From contig KL647310.1 of the NCBI GenBank assembly GCA_000727475.1, positions 248,001 to 312,000 on the forward strand: DNA of 64,000 bases, read 5' to 3'. Every line of letters begins with the position of its first letter. The stretch's first letter is position 1. A program made the position numbers and the translations under genes. This stretch comes from Sarcocystis neurona. Lineage: Eukaryota > Apicomplexa > Conoidasida > Eucoccidiorida > Sarcocystidae. Shown here piece by piece: positions 24,860 through 35,783 of this stretch. The notes beneath the pieces were generated by a model. That model worked only from the letters and a program-made list of their open reading frames with translations. It searched no databases and had not been told where the DNA came from.

Positions 24860-27800
24860 TGCAGGGGCCACTGCTGCCGCTAAGGATAACACCGCTCGAG
24901 GCGTTGGAGCTTCTGTGACAACGGTGCTCGAGCCCACGGTCGTGTCTGCAACTGCTGCTGCATCTCCAGCCGTTGATGCTGCTGTTGGGACTCCTGATGC
25001 CCACGTTGATGGTGCTAATGTCGTCCGCGCTCCCGGTGCATCCGGTGGGACTGCTCAAATTGCTGGAGCTGTCCTTGTGACTTTCCTGCTGCTGCTAGTA
25101 CACCTGCTGTAAGTGTTGCTGTCTGCATTGCTTCTGCTGGTGCGAATACCCGTGCTCCTGCAGGAGTGACAGCTGCGGATCCGAGGTTGCTGCGGGGCTG
25201 CTGCAGAAACCCTACGGCGCGGTGCACGGGCTACAGGAGGCACTTGGAATGGCGCTGCCGTGTCCATACAGCCGCCGCTGCTTCCCTAACTGCTGCGGCG
25301 GCGTTCTCCGCTGCCGTCGCTACTGTTGTTGCTGTTCATCCTGCTTATCCGCAGCGGTTTCTGCTGAGGCTGCTCCGCGGCAGAGACAGCCGCCACCAGA
25401 AACTGCAGCAGTGGGGCAGCACGGGCTCCAGCACTATCGATACAGTCAGACGGACACCGGCAGTGTTTGTGAGTGACTGGGACGCAGGTAGGCAGCAACC
25501 CCACGATCAACTGCCCCGCTACATGTCTACAGTTGCACAGGTAACACGCAGCAGCAGATCGTACACCATGCAGCAGCTCAGCAGCAGCACCTACGGCACG
25601 CAGCAACTACTGACGCACGCAACGGCGGCACATCCCATTTCTGAGACCAACACTACCCAAAACAGCCGCTGTTTCCTAGAGGTAAGCGCGCTACTCAGTG
25701 CGACACGACCCGGCAGCCGCAGGTGTATCACCCGCGACACCTCCCGCGTTGAGCTCCCCGCAGCAGCCCGGCAACTCCAGAAGAACGGTGGACGCGGAAG
25801 AACAGCTGCTGCAGAAAACTAGCAACTACAGTAGGTCTGTAGTCGCACAGAGACGCGCACCGGATTGTTTTGCTGCTCCTCACGAAAGTCCTCGGCAAAG
25901 AAACAGTGCTGATGCAGCACGCACTGGCTACGTCTTTCACGAAGACAGGGAATACAGCTGCCTACACAGGTGTTCCCCATACATGCACCGCTGCTGCGAA
26001 GGTAGGGCTCCACAAGTTGCCTCCGCGTACACGACTGGCCGCTGCCAGATGATGCTGCAGGTGGCGAACAAGTATTCCTGCCGACTCTTGGTGGTGGTGT
26101 TGTGGCAGCACTGCCTTGCGGCACAAGGCAGAAAAAGACACGGTTACGAGATGCGGACAGAGCATTCACATCCTGATGATGCGGCCACACGCTATATTGA
26201 GGGTGGACGTAGCTACGCACGCGTGTTGGTGAGATATATGCCACACAACACAAAATAGTTAGAAAAAGGTCGAGAAGAGGTCTGCAAACAAAGCGGAAGC
26301 GTTCGGCCGGCACCCGTTGTTAAAGAAGGAAAATAGGGGAAGGGATATTTAAGGAGTCGAGAAAGAGGTCGCCCGCAAGACAAAGTACTGCTGCCCTCCT
26401 CGCTAGCAAGTCCAATGTGCACAGTAAAAAATCCTCCTGCTGCACCACACCTGCTACGGCGGCGGCTGCTCCTGCTAGTATTGCGCTGTTGTGCTTACTT
26501 GCTTCAGCCGGTGCTCTCCTGTCGCGGCTTGTATGCTGTTTGTATGCGCTCCTCCCGCTGCTGCAGCTCCGTTGTTGGTGCTACACTGCTGCCGTGGTTG
26601 CTCTGGCTGGTTCTGCTAAGGCACTGCTCAGGTGTTACGGCGCCTTGCTGCGTGAGGGGCGCGGCAGCACGAGAGAAGCAGTGAAGGGGTGCCTGATTCG
26701 CAAGATAGATACGTACAGAAGCAGACATATAAATGCTTGTCACCCGAGAAAAGTACGCACTTAAACAGTTCAAAGGAAGAAAAAGATACAATTACACCAA
26801 AATGACCAGAACGGGTCTGTGGGTGTTCACGACGATTCGGCGGAGCATTCGTGCCTGTATAGGGGCGCCGGCAGGAGCACCAGCAGCGCCACGACTATTG
26901 CGAGGAGTGGCAACTGCAGCAGGAGCTACGCGCATCCGTAGTGGCAGAACAGTACCACAGCGGCACAGCAGCATCAGTATCCTGCAACGAGAGATCACCT
27001 ATCTACTGTACGGGCTCGACGGGCCGCGACAGCGAACGCGTAAGCAGCGGCAGCCGCAGCGCCGCAAGTGGCAGAGTGATAATAGCAGTGCCGCGACTAA
27101 CCGACGCTGCAGCCGGCTTAGTCGCACAGCAGTGCCTCCCACCAAAGAGTGAAGCAATCGTTCCGCAGAACACAATTATAGGTAGGGACTGCACTCACTT
27201 GCAGTACGCGGAGAGACAGAATACCGATGCACCATGAATACATGTACATGCGTGCATGGTTTAGGCTGTTTCAACTGGCGACCGAGAAAGGCAGGACGAA
27301 GCATCGACCCGTTGAAAGTTGTACGACATGAGCATTGTAAGACACGCCGACGCGGAGCGCCAGTAGACAAAAACTGCATTACTTCTGGAGAAGCAGTGTT
27401 TAGACGCACACCTCTTGAGATACAGGAAATGTAACATCTGGTGTGGCAACAACAGCAGCCCTCCAGCCTCTCTACAAAAGCAGGGAACGCAGGACCTCGT
27501 GCATCTGCCAACGACGCTACTGTCAACGTCACTGTATATTTGTACGCGTGCACACTGAATATATAGCGGAAATTGACGAGCTACGCTTCCTGTAGAGGAC
27601 CAGTGACCGTGCGGCTGTATGCGTGTATCCACCGCGCACGCCACGAGAGGTGATACACGTGTACATCGTTGCAGTTATTTACATACACTTAAAATGCCGA
27701 ATGCTGGTTACCTGACCTGGTGCTCTCCGACAATCTCGTCAATAAGCTCAGAAGTACATCTACTTTCTCCTGCACTGAGGAAAATAACTGAAGTAAGGTG

Positions 27801-29600
27801 GAGTCAGAAGAGCTTATCGTCAGGTGTGCCCGCTGCGTGTTCCTGCACGCGTACGTCTGGTGATGTGTGTGCGTACATATATGAGCTTCGCTGTACAGGC
27901 AGCATTAAAGCACAGACAAACCGTACACTAGAAAACACCAGTAGGCACGTACATGTGTACATAGGTACTTCGGCATATAAAACCGTGAGGCACAGTACGG
28001 ACGGGTACCCCGCAAGGCGTCATCGCTTCCCCGTCAAATAATAACGCAGCACCTACGTAAGATGTGCGTTCCTTGACATGTGCACGGAGACGCGTTGAAA
28101 AGTTCCTCCATGCGTGCGCAACACGTTGCATGTAACATTTCTGTACACACAGGATCCGTGGAGTCTTATACAGAGGCGCACGTGCAAGTGTGCATCACTC
28201 TTCGCATATCTTCACATCCAGCTTTCTAGGCCTCACACGTGACGAGCTCAAGGGCGTGGCGCGCCTGGGGTGTCAGGTTGTTCACTGCTACATGCTTGCG
28301 CTTTCCGCTGAGGCAAATATGCAGATCACCGAATGTCTCGTGAGGAGGTGCATGTTCTTAGTGCTGAGCGGTCTCGCATCACTGGGAGTAAGAACTTGAA
28401 TGTCAGCAATGCGAAACTACGATCTTCCATGCTACGTAACAGTAGCTACTCACGTACTCACTGTACGGTGGTTCTGGTCGAAAGCGTGGTTCGTTTAGAC
28501 CTCCGGCGCAGACATGCTTTGCGCAGAAAGGACACGTCAGAGTCTTTGCCGACCGCAGTGGGTGCGTCTGCACCTCACAACAGCGGAGCTGCCCGAAACG
28601 CGGGCAGAGGGAGAGAAGACTTCGAGTAGTCCCACTAACCAGCATCCCCCCAGGCATACACGAAATATGTGCGGCCCTGTCCGTCACCGACGAAAGAGGT
28701 AGCAACAAGCGACAGCGCGCAAAGGCCGCTCAGTGCACGGATTCCGCTTGCCGGAATGCTCACGCAAACGTTTTCCCCGGCACACTTGATGAGAACCACG
28801 TACACGGACGAGCACGCTTCACCACGTGAAACCGTTCTGAGTAATATTTCCCGACCGTCTGATGCCCCTAGTCTTGTACGCAGTTTTCCACAATAAAGAG
28901 GACCTGCTACCCGCCACTCACTTATTACTGCGTTTTTTTTTCTTTTCAGGTAGATGGCACACACTGGACAAAAACACTCCAACACGGTAGGACGGGAAAG
29001 ATGAAAGCAGACAGGTTCAAGTGTAGCATTCTCGTTGCCGCCTAATGCGTTGGAGCTCCATACAACGTGGAGTCGATGTTCGAAGTGTTTCCATGTGGCC
29101 TCGTCTTCAGGACACGCCTTACATCGCACAACATTTATCCACTTGACGTCGACTGCCCCGACACCTCGTCCATTTCCAGTAGCTGATAGGCATCTAATAG
29201 TGAAAACACCACATTCTCTTTCGCGCCTGTATCATGCATGATCTCTCTCGAAAGTTGTGCTCATTTAATTCCTTCTCTACTTCACTAGACTGGAGACCTA
29301 CGATTCTGACTGCGACCATAACCTAAATGGAACAAAATTTTCCTGTATTCAACAGGCAAGCACTCTCCAGTGACTCGAGCTCGCCGGCAAAACACAAAGG
29401 ACCCGCCGTCAGATGTGCGGGTATACGTACACTTCATCGGACGCATTCTGGTATGCGTACGTCAGCCGCACTTCCGGGAGAACTTCTGAGACCGTTTTTC
29501 CACGATGTATGACAAAGTAGTGCAGTTGGATGCTAAGAGGTACCGCTTGCAAGGTCACTCCTTCAACGTAAAGCCATCTTGCCACACGGTCCAATTAGCA
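24860..29600. other. No gene recognised; repeat-rich to repeat-poor transition
   Basis: To about 26,800 the sequence still has scattered CTG/CAG runs and could include 5' UTR or leading exons of the minus-strand giant gene. Beyond about 27,000 triplet repeats disappear. A strong plus-strand acceptor (TTTTTTTTTCTTTTCAG at about 28,950) leads into an open stretch ending in TAA at 29,043, reading VDGTHWTKTLQHGRTGKM and on. On the minus strand a 164-codon frame overlaps it (28,635-29,129). Neither could be tied to a family or to partner exons. Confidence 0.4.
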
Positions 29601-29618
29601 CTGCATAACTTTGTGACC

Positions 29619-29639
29619 ACAGGTGGGATAACCACCTGT
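29619..29639. other. Perfect 8-bp stem, 5-base loop hairpin
   Basis: ACAGGTGG-GATAA-CCACCTGT is a perfect inverted repeat. It lies about 350 bases upstream of the coiled-coil gene's start codon. Its function is unknown; it may be a regulatory palindrome or chance. Confidence 0.6.
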
Positions 29640-29853
29640 TAGCTATCCAACACACAGGATTCAAGACCTGATTTCTATTTCTGTCTACTTTGACTCTCGT
29701 GTAGCTGCCAACAGTTCAAGTGCTGCTCGATATCTCCAATAGTTCACATGCAGTTGGTCTTACGCAAGCATTCGCAGTCCGTCTCTACTTTCACTGAAAA
29801 CCAGCACGATTTGCTACGCCATTGTTCGCTGTCCCAATAAGCCGCGTACGAGT

Positions 29854-29874
29854 CAGAAGAGTTTCGCTCTTCTG
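29854..29874. other. Second perfect 8-bp stem, 5-base loop hairpin
   Basis: CAGAAGAG-TTTCG-CTCTTCTG has the same geometry as the hairpin 235 bases upstream but an unrelated sequence. It lies about 115 bases before the ATG at 29,990, in the likely promoter or 5' leader. Confidence 0.6.
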
Positions 29875-29989
29875 CCGTAATCCCCGGAGCGGTGGTCGAC
29901 CCTGCCGATAAACACGCGGCCATCAGCTTCTGGGCGACGCTCCTAAGCTGTAGTACTTCAGAACCCGCTTGAGCTACCTTCTTTGAGCA

Positions 29990-32900
29990 ATGGCGCAGTC
30001 TAAGCTGCTACAAACAGACTTAACGGACCCGCTTTCAAGGGAAGAAACTTGGCATCTGTCTGAGGAGATCCGTGTCGTAAACAGCCTGCGTGAAGATTTG
30101 GCACGGGCGATGCAAGCGCGGGCCTCTCAGACCCTCAAGTACGCACGAGATCTTTGCGCAGATGTATACCATTTATTGTCGCAGTGCAGAAGGCCTCGTG
30201 AAGTTCCACATCTGCCGCATATATGTACGTAGACTTGTATGAATAAATGTCACCTATGTCCTCTGAGAAACGTGCGTCTCTCGAAAGCCTGTGAGAAGTA
30301 AGAAAAACTGCGTCCTCCGTCCATACTTCCCCCAACATACCGCAAAGTGGTGAGGTGCCAGCAGTCGTTCGTACGCGGTGCACTGTTGTTACGTTACTTT
30401 CGAGCGGGCCTCGTCCAATTGCACGTACGCCTCCGCCCCTCCTATGCTGCCTTTGCGTCCTGCTTTCAAACACATCTCGTACAATTCACGTGCCTCTCCT
30501 GTTCCTTCCCCCAAGAAAGGCTCTGAATGAATTTCCGGCACAGCGAAAGTTCCTGCGGCTAAAGTAGCAGTGGTACCTTCTGTGGTCAACTCGAACGTGC
30601 CCAGTGTCATAGCTTTTCGTTGTCTGTGGTCCTCGCTCTTACGTGGGGACATTCCGCGGTCAAGTCGAATGTGCACAATGTCATAGATTGCCTATGGCCA
30701 TCCCCCACACGGGGGTAGATTTCGCGGTTGCTTCGGGATTGTATGAGATTGCACGAGTGCGGATAGGCGTACGTCTGTGATAAAAAATCCGTCTAATCTC
30801 CCGCGTTCGGCAGGCTCCAAGCGCTGGTGGAGTCACAGCACGGTTCACTCGCCCTCATCGAGCAACAAATGACCACGGCTGGGGATCAGTTAAGTCAGAG
30901 CAGCACAGTGCTTCAGGACAGCCGTCTTCTGGTGGAGAAGCTCGCCGCTTCTTCTTTTCATCTACAACGAACCCGCGGCATCTTTTCAAGACAGCTCTCT
31001 TCATCGAAGGAGTTGCTTTCTGAACACGTGACGCGTATGTACAACTCCAAAAAACATGCAAAGCCGCACACAATGCAGTTGTCAACATTGATTGTGTGGA
31101 TCCTCAGATGTTGAACAGGTGAAACAGAGAGTGAAGCCATACAAAGAGGAGTCTGTGAAGCTCGCTCAGCAAGCGTAGGTCCCAGAGGTGCAAGTTGCAG
31201 AATACACTTGTAATCCCCAGTGACACGCCATAATCAGAGAAGCGGCTCGAAACGCAATGCACGACATACTGCGAATCCACGAAGAAGAGATGACGCAGCA
31301 GACCCAACTGAAGGTGTACGGGGACGAAATCCAGAAGCTTGAGGAGGAGAAAAACAAACTAGAACCGAAGCTCTGCAAGATGCAGGCAGATATTGGTATC
31401 GTAGACGACTTATGCTCCACTTTTCCACGTCGTCCTTCTTATAGGGGCAGCGCTTGTCCCCAGCGGCAGGCGCACAGGCATACAAAGGGCAACAGTCGCA
31501 AAGCAGAGAGCAGCTGGAGGAACTACGGAGTCTCAAAAATGAACAAAAGGAACTGAAAAACGTCAGGACTGTGTTGAATTGGTGTAGAGTAGCGCAGGTG
31601 CACACGCACGTCTAGAGTGTATCTTTGCCATACGCCCCGCCATATTCGCTCTCTCTGTAGCTGTTTAGGCCTCGTCTGTGTGTATCCAGCAGTCAGCAAC
31701 CCTTTTGCGAGTACACTGCGTAACCGTTCCACCCATTTGATGAGAGAAATTCCTCCAAAGTGCATAACGCGAAGCACTAATTTGGTGCCGTCGCAGAAAG
31801 AAGAGCTCTTGAAGGTCGAGTTGGAGAAGTTGCATCAGCAAAAGAAGGAATTTGAGGCAAGTCGCTAACCTTGTGTAGAACATGGTTCGGTTATGCATAA
31901 CGAGTGCGCTGCAGGTCACAATGATGAAGGAGAGGGAACAGGCAACGGATATTTTGGAGCATCTTAACGAGAAACTGGTAAACACGAGCTAGTTTGTACA
32001 ACTTCTCTCAGACAGCATTCATTCATTCACACCTCAGACAGCAGCGAAAAAGGAAGAGCAAACTCTTCTAGAGGTGGTCCGTGAGAAGGAGCAGAAGCTG
32101 GAGGAGATCTGTGACAGTCGGAAGCAAGTGGATGGGGAGATGGCTGCAGCCACAGAAAGGATGTATTCCTCTATCGCAAGAATGAATCAGTTGCGAGAGA
32201 GGTGGGTCACACAGTAGAACGCTTTCGTGAGCCCTGCCAGTAACACCAGCAGCCTCTTTTACTGGAAATTCTCCGCAGATGTGTTCGCTTTGTCCTAATT
32301 CCATTTGCTACTACTCGTAATAACATACACTCGTACTCCCATGCACAGTACGACGTGAAGAATACTTTTCTTTAAATTTTCTCTTTCCTGGTTTAGAGAC
32401 ACAGAGATAACGAAGAAGCGCAGCGCGCTCGAGACAGCCCTGCAGCAAAAGCAGCAAGAACTCACGAAACTGAAAGCGCAGTCTGGCATCATCGGCGAGT
32501 CGCAGCGAGCGACAGAAGAAATTGCGAAGTTGAAAATCCAGATCTTCAACTTGGAGAGCTCTATTCAGCAGAAAGAGACAGAAGAGGTACAGTCGTGGTT
32601 CTTCCGCCTGTTCGTCGTGTGCCAGAGAAGAAAAGTTCTGCTCTTGTAAATGGTAATTACCAGGCTTGAGTGTATGTGGCTGCATGCTTTTTCTTCTGTG
32701 TATCCCGAGGCTAAAGGCAGCGATGAACGCTGCAAAGTAGAGTGACTTCTCACACACGATAGATAGGGGGAAAGAGTTGTTGCACACGCTATGACTACAT
32801 AGCGTACTCACACGTGTCGTACGCAGAAGCAGCTTCAGCAAGACCTGAAAACCGCAGAGCGCGAGGTGCTGGTGCAGCAAACAGAGTACGAGTCTCTGCT

Positions 32901-35783
32901 TCGCGATGAAGCTTTGCAAGTGGCGGAGCTCGACGCTCGCAGAATCGAGGTAAACCTAGCCACCTTCCGTAGCGTGTCTTCGAGTACGGCAGCAGTATTA
33001 CCCCTGTCAGGCGTCAGCACTGGCCTCCGACATTGCTCAACTATCCTGTAGAGCCGAGCGCTTCCGAACACTGCAGCAGCAGCTTAAAGCAACCGAAGAA
33101 GCAATCGTCTCTGAGAATGCCAAAGTAAGCGAATGAGGCGCAAGACCCTGCTGGTTCACGCTTACGCTAATTTCTGCAGAGGCACCTAAACGCTGCTATG
33201 CAAGAGTGTACTTGTGTATACATGTCCACATATGTACAGGTGCCGCTTTTATTGTGTGTAGTCTAGGCCTTTGAGACAGCATTAGCAGACACGAACAATA
33301 GATCCGGAGCTGTTGTGTTCTATTCAACATTTGGAGTCAATTTCAGGTCGAGGAACTGAATAAGTCGCTCACGCAGAAATCCGCTGTACTGGCGAAGTTA
33401 GAGGTGTGTGCGAATTTCTTTCTCCGTCGAAAAAGAACTGCGTGTCAACAGACTTTCTTTTCTGTGGGTTGAAGGAGCACTTTTTCCGTGCACGACATCA
33501 CCCACTTCCTCCTAGACAATACCTCATTTAGACATTGCTTTTATTTTTGTATAACAGTTCTCCCGTATTCATCCTCCCTTCCCTGTGAGTCTCTAATCCA
33601 CTTTTCTCTTTCACTAACGTTCTTCGTCGACCTTGCCCACAACTCCTCATTTTCTGCCTCAGAATTTCCTCTTGAGCCTTGGTAACGTATTTATCCATTA
33701 GACTACCTCAACTGCGTCGGCCTTGTTCTCAACCCCAGTTTCCCTTCTTCAGAATTCTTCCCTTGAGCCTCTGTTACGCACTTACCCTTTACACCACTTC
33801 AACTGCTCTTTTTTGAACAAGTGGCGCTGCCAACGCACTCCTGCCGCTTCTTCGTTGTGCTTGCGACTGCCTTTGCGCTGCTGCTTTTACCAGGGAAATA
33901 AGGAGACAGTCTGCGTCGAGCACAGGCGACTCGAGGAGTGTCTCGCGATGCTGCGGGCTGAAATTAATTCTTCACGGGAGGAAACTGCATGCTTGCATGA
34001 GTCTCTCGTTACCGCGAAGAAGGTAATCGAACACGGAGGTACAACTTCCCCGTGTGACACGAATAATTGTAACAGGGTCCAAATAAGGAAGGAAATACGC
34101 ATATCTGCTTCTGTGTTCCCACGTACACAGTGAATAATTTTATCTAAAACCCTACTGAAGAAGTCATCAGTGGCCTGTATTTTTAGGAGCTGGAGGCCGC
34201 AGGGGCGATCGATGAGTCAGCTGATCCTGTTGGGTAAGAATCGTCACTGCGAGACTACGGCAGAATCCTGAGAGAGGCGCATGTCTCAGAGTGACAAAGC
34301 AACAGAGGAGGAGTACGCAGCAGCGCAGCGGGAACTTCGCGCACAGCAACGCAGCCTAAAGCAACACAGCGAAACACCTGCAACGGATAAAAAGCACAGA
34401 GGCACTATACAGGCACGTAAGCAAGTCCGCAAGCAGCAGAATAGATTCTGCAGCAAAATCTGCTCCATCGCGTTTTGCAAGAATGCAGCAGAGCACACGC
34501 AAAGGCACTCCTCTGTCAGGCTTGCATGAGAGTTGTCCTCGTTGTCTTTTGGAGGCACACCAATGGGCGCATAGAGAGGCTCTGTTCTTTGTAACGGCAG
34601 ATACAGTTACCACTGAGTTTACTGCCTATTTACGACCACTAACTTCGCACTGTATCTAGTGCGTACTCACAGCGAATATAAGTAGCCAATTTCACAGAGC
34701 GGTCCTTCACACCACCCCCATATAGTATGATGTGTGGTGTTCACTCACGGTGCATATGCTTGGTACTGCGTAGCGGTTTTGCCTACAGAAGGAACGTGTG
34801 GCGCTGGATGTGCTGGGGGGGTCAGTTCTGCTTGGGTTACAATTACCACAGAAAGAGGCAGCTGCACACGAAAGGGTGGGCAAATTAATTTTATGCGAGC
34901 TTTTTTTTTTGACTGAGCTGCAGCAGTGTACACCACAATAGGCAGCAGTTAATGTGCTACATACAAAAGCACATCCGCAGAACCGCAGCAGAATTACAAA
35001 GCGCGCATCCGCTGCACCTGTGTGTGCACACACATCAATCTCCACACGTAGAGATCTGCTGGTATGTACAAAAACATAGATAATGTTGAACGCTTGAGCA
35101 GCGGAGAATCCCCACGGTTGCTGCGATGTCGAGCACTGTCTCACGCAAAACGAGACAGCCGACGTGATACCTATGTAGCATCAAAAGAAAAGAGCGAAAG
35201 GAGGGAGGTGGTAGATGTCACAGCTTGTTGTGGTGCGATACTCGCCGGCAACACCTGACTTCATTTGCGTTGAGCAGAAAACGTGAAGCTGACCTTGAAG
35301 CAGATCTGGATGTTTTCAAAAAGGTAAAAAAACAGTAATTTTTTCTCTCTTCGTTTTCGTGGGGAAATGACCGACGCTTCTTTCTGCAGCAACTGGAGAC
35401 ACAGTATCAAGCAGCAGTTGAAGGCATCCGCTGCGAGTTGAAGGCTCGCTACGAAAGTATTCTCACACGATCTATTGAGGTACCCTAAAGTTCCTTTCCA
35501 TCACAAGCAGAAGAACAGGTCGCAAGTCGAACAACTTCAGGTGAATCTTTTCATCTCGAGTGCAAGTAAAAAGAAGACACACAGAGCATTCATGCTATAG
35601 AATGAGAGAGAGAGACTGGAGACCCAGTTTCACCAAGAGGAAGCAGTCGTGGAAGCAGAGCTAAAGCGACTGGAACGTGCGTATGAAGGGAAGAAACAGG
35701 AATTGGCAGAGCTGGAGAAGAAGTTGGACGAATCCAAAGGCAAAGAGGAGGAAGCTTCTGTAGACACTGCCGGACGAAAATGA
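29990..35783 (+). CDS. Many-exon coiled-coil protein, about 730 residues, family unknown
   Basis: Nineteen exons can be chained almost entirely in phase: 29990-30183, 30814-31034, 31108-31174, 31238-31395, 31470-31588, 31797-31856, 31915-31977, 32038-32201, 32397-32586, 32827-32949, 33011-33124, 33347-33403, 33894-34022, 34187-34233, 34277-about 34416, 35278-35323, 35390-35479, 35511-35540 and 35601-35783 (TGA). It starts MAQSKLLQTDLTDP and ends EEEASVDTAGRK. From about residue 60 on it is almost continuous heptad-type helix rich in Glu, Gln, Lys, Leu and Ala (for example EIAKLKIQIFNLESSIQQKE), with no signal peptide, membrane span or triplet-repeat insertion. A structural role at a cytoskeletal, centrosomal, kinetochore or flagellar site is possible but only a guess. 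Weak points: a poor GTGCAG donor after exon 1, a choice of donors after exon 5 (31,561 or 31,588), and a phase mismatch after exon 15, where an exon may be missing between 34,417 and 35,277. Confidence 0.75.
30581..30686. repeat. 32-bp direct repeat pair in intron 1 of the coiled-coil gene
   Basis: The copies at 30,581-30,612 and 30,655-30,686 (core GTCAACTCGAACGTGC versus GTCAAGTCGAATGTGC, both ending TGTCATAG) agree at 26 of 32 positions. No other repeats are nearby. Confidence 0.6.
31857..31914 (+). other. 58-bp intron with a GC donor (GC-AG)
   Basis: The exons TTTGAG and GTCACAATG join in phase 0 only if the donor is GAG|GCAAGT, the standard consensus of GC-AG introns. No GT donor in range gives the right phase. 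The acceptor is GCGCTGCAG. Confidence 0.6.

Noticed and set aside
25166..26258. Overlapping plus-strand ORFs of 218 and 186 codons
   Set aside because: They are low-complexity Gln/Ala/Ser or mixed reading with no coherent splice structure, in the repeat transition zone. I could not choose a strand.
28635..29129. Minus-strand open frame of 164 codons reading like ordinary protein
   Set aside because: It starts only at GTG, has no ATG, no clear splice partners and no recognised domain, and it competes with a plus-strand exon-like stretch. Such a length can occur by chance here.
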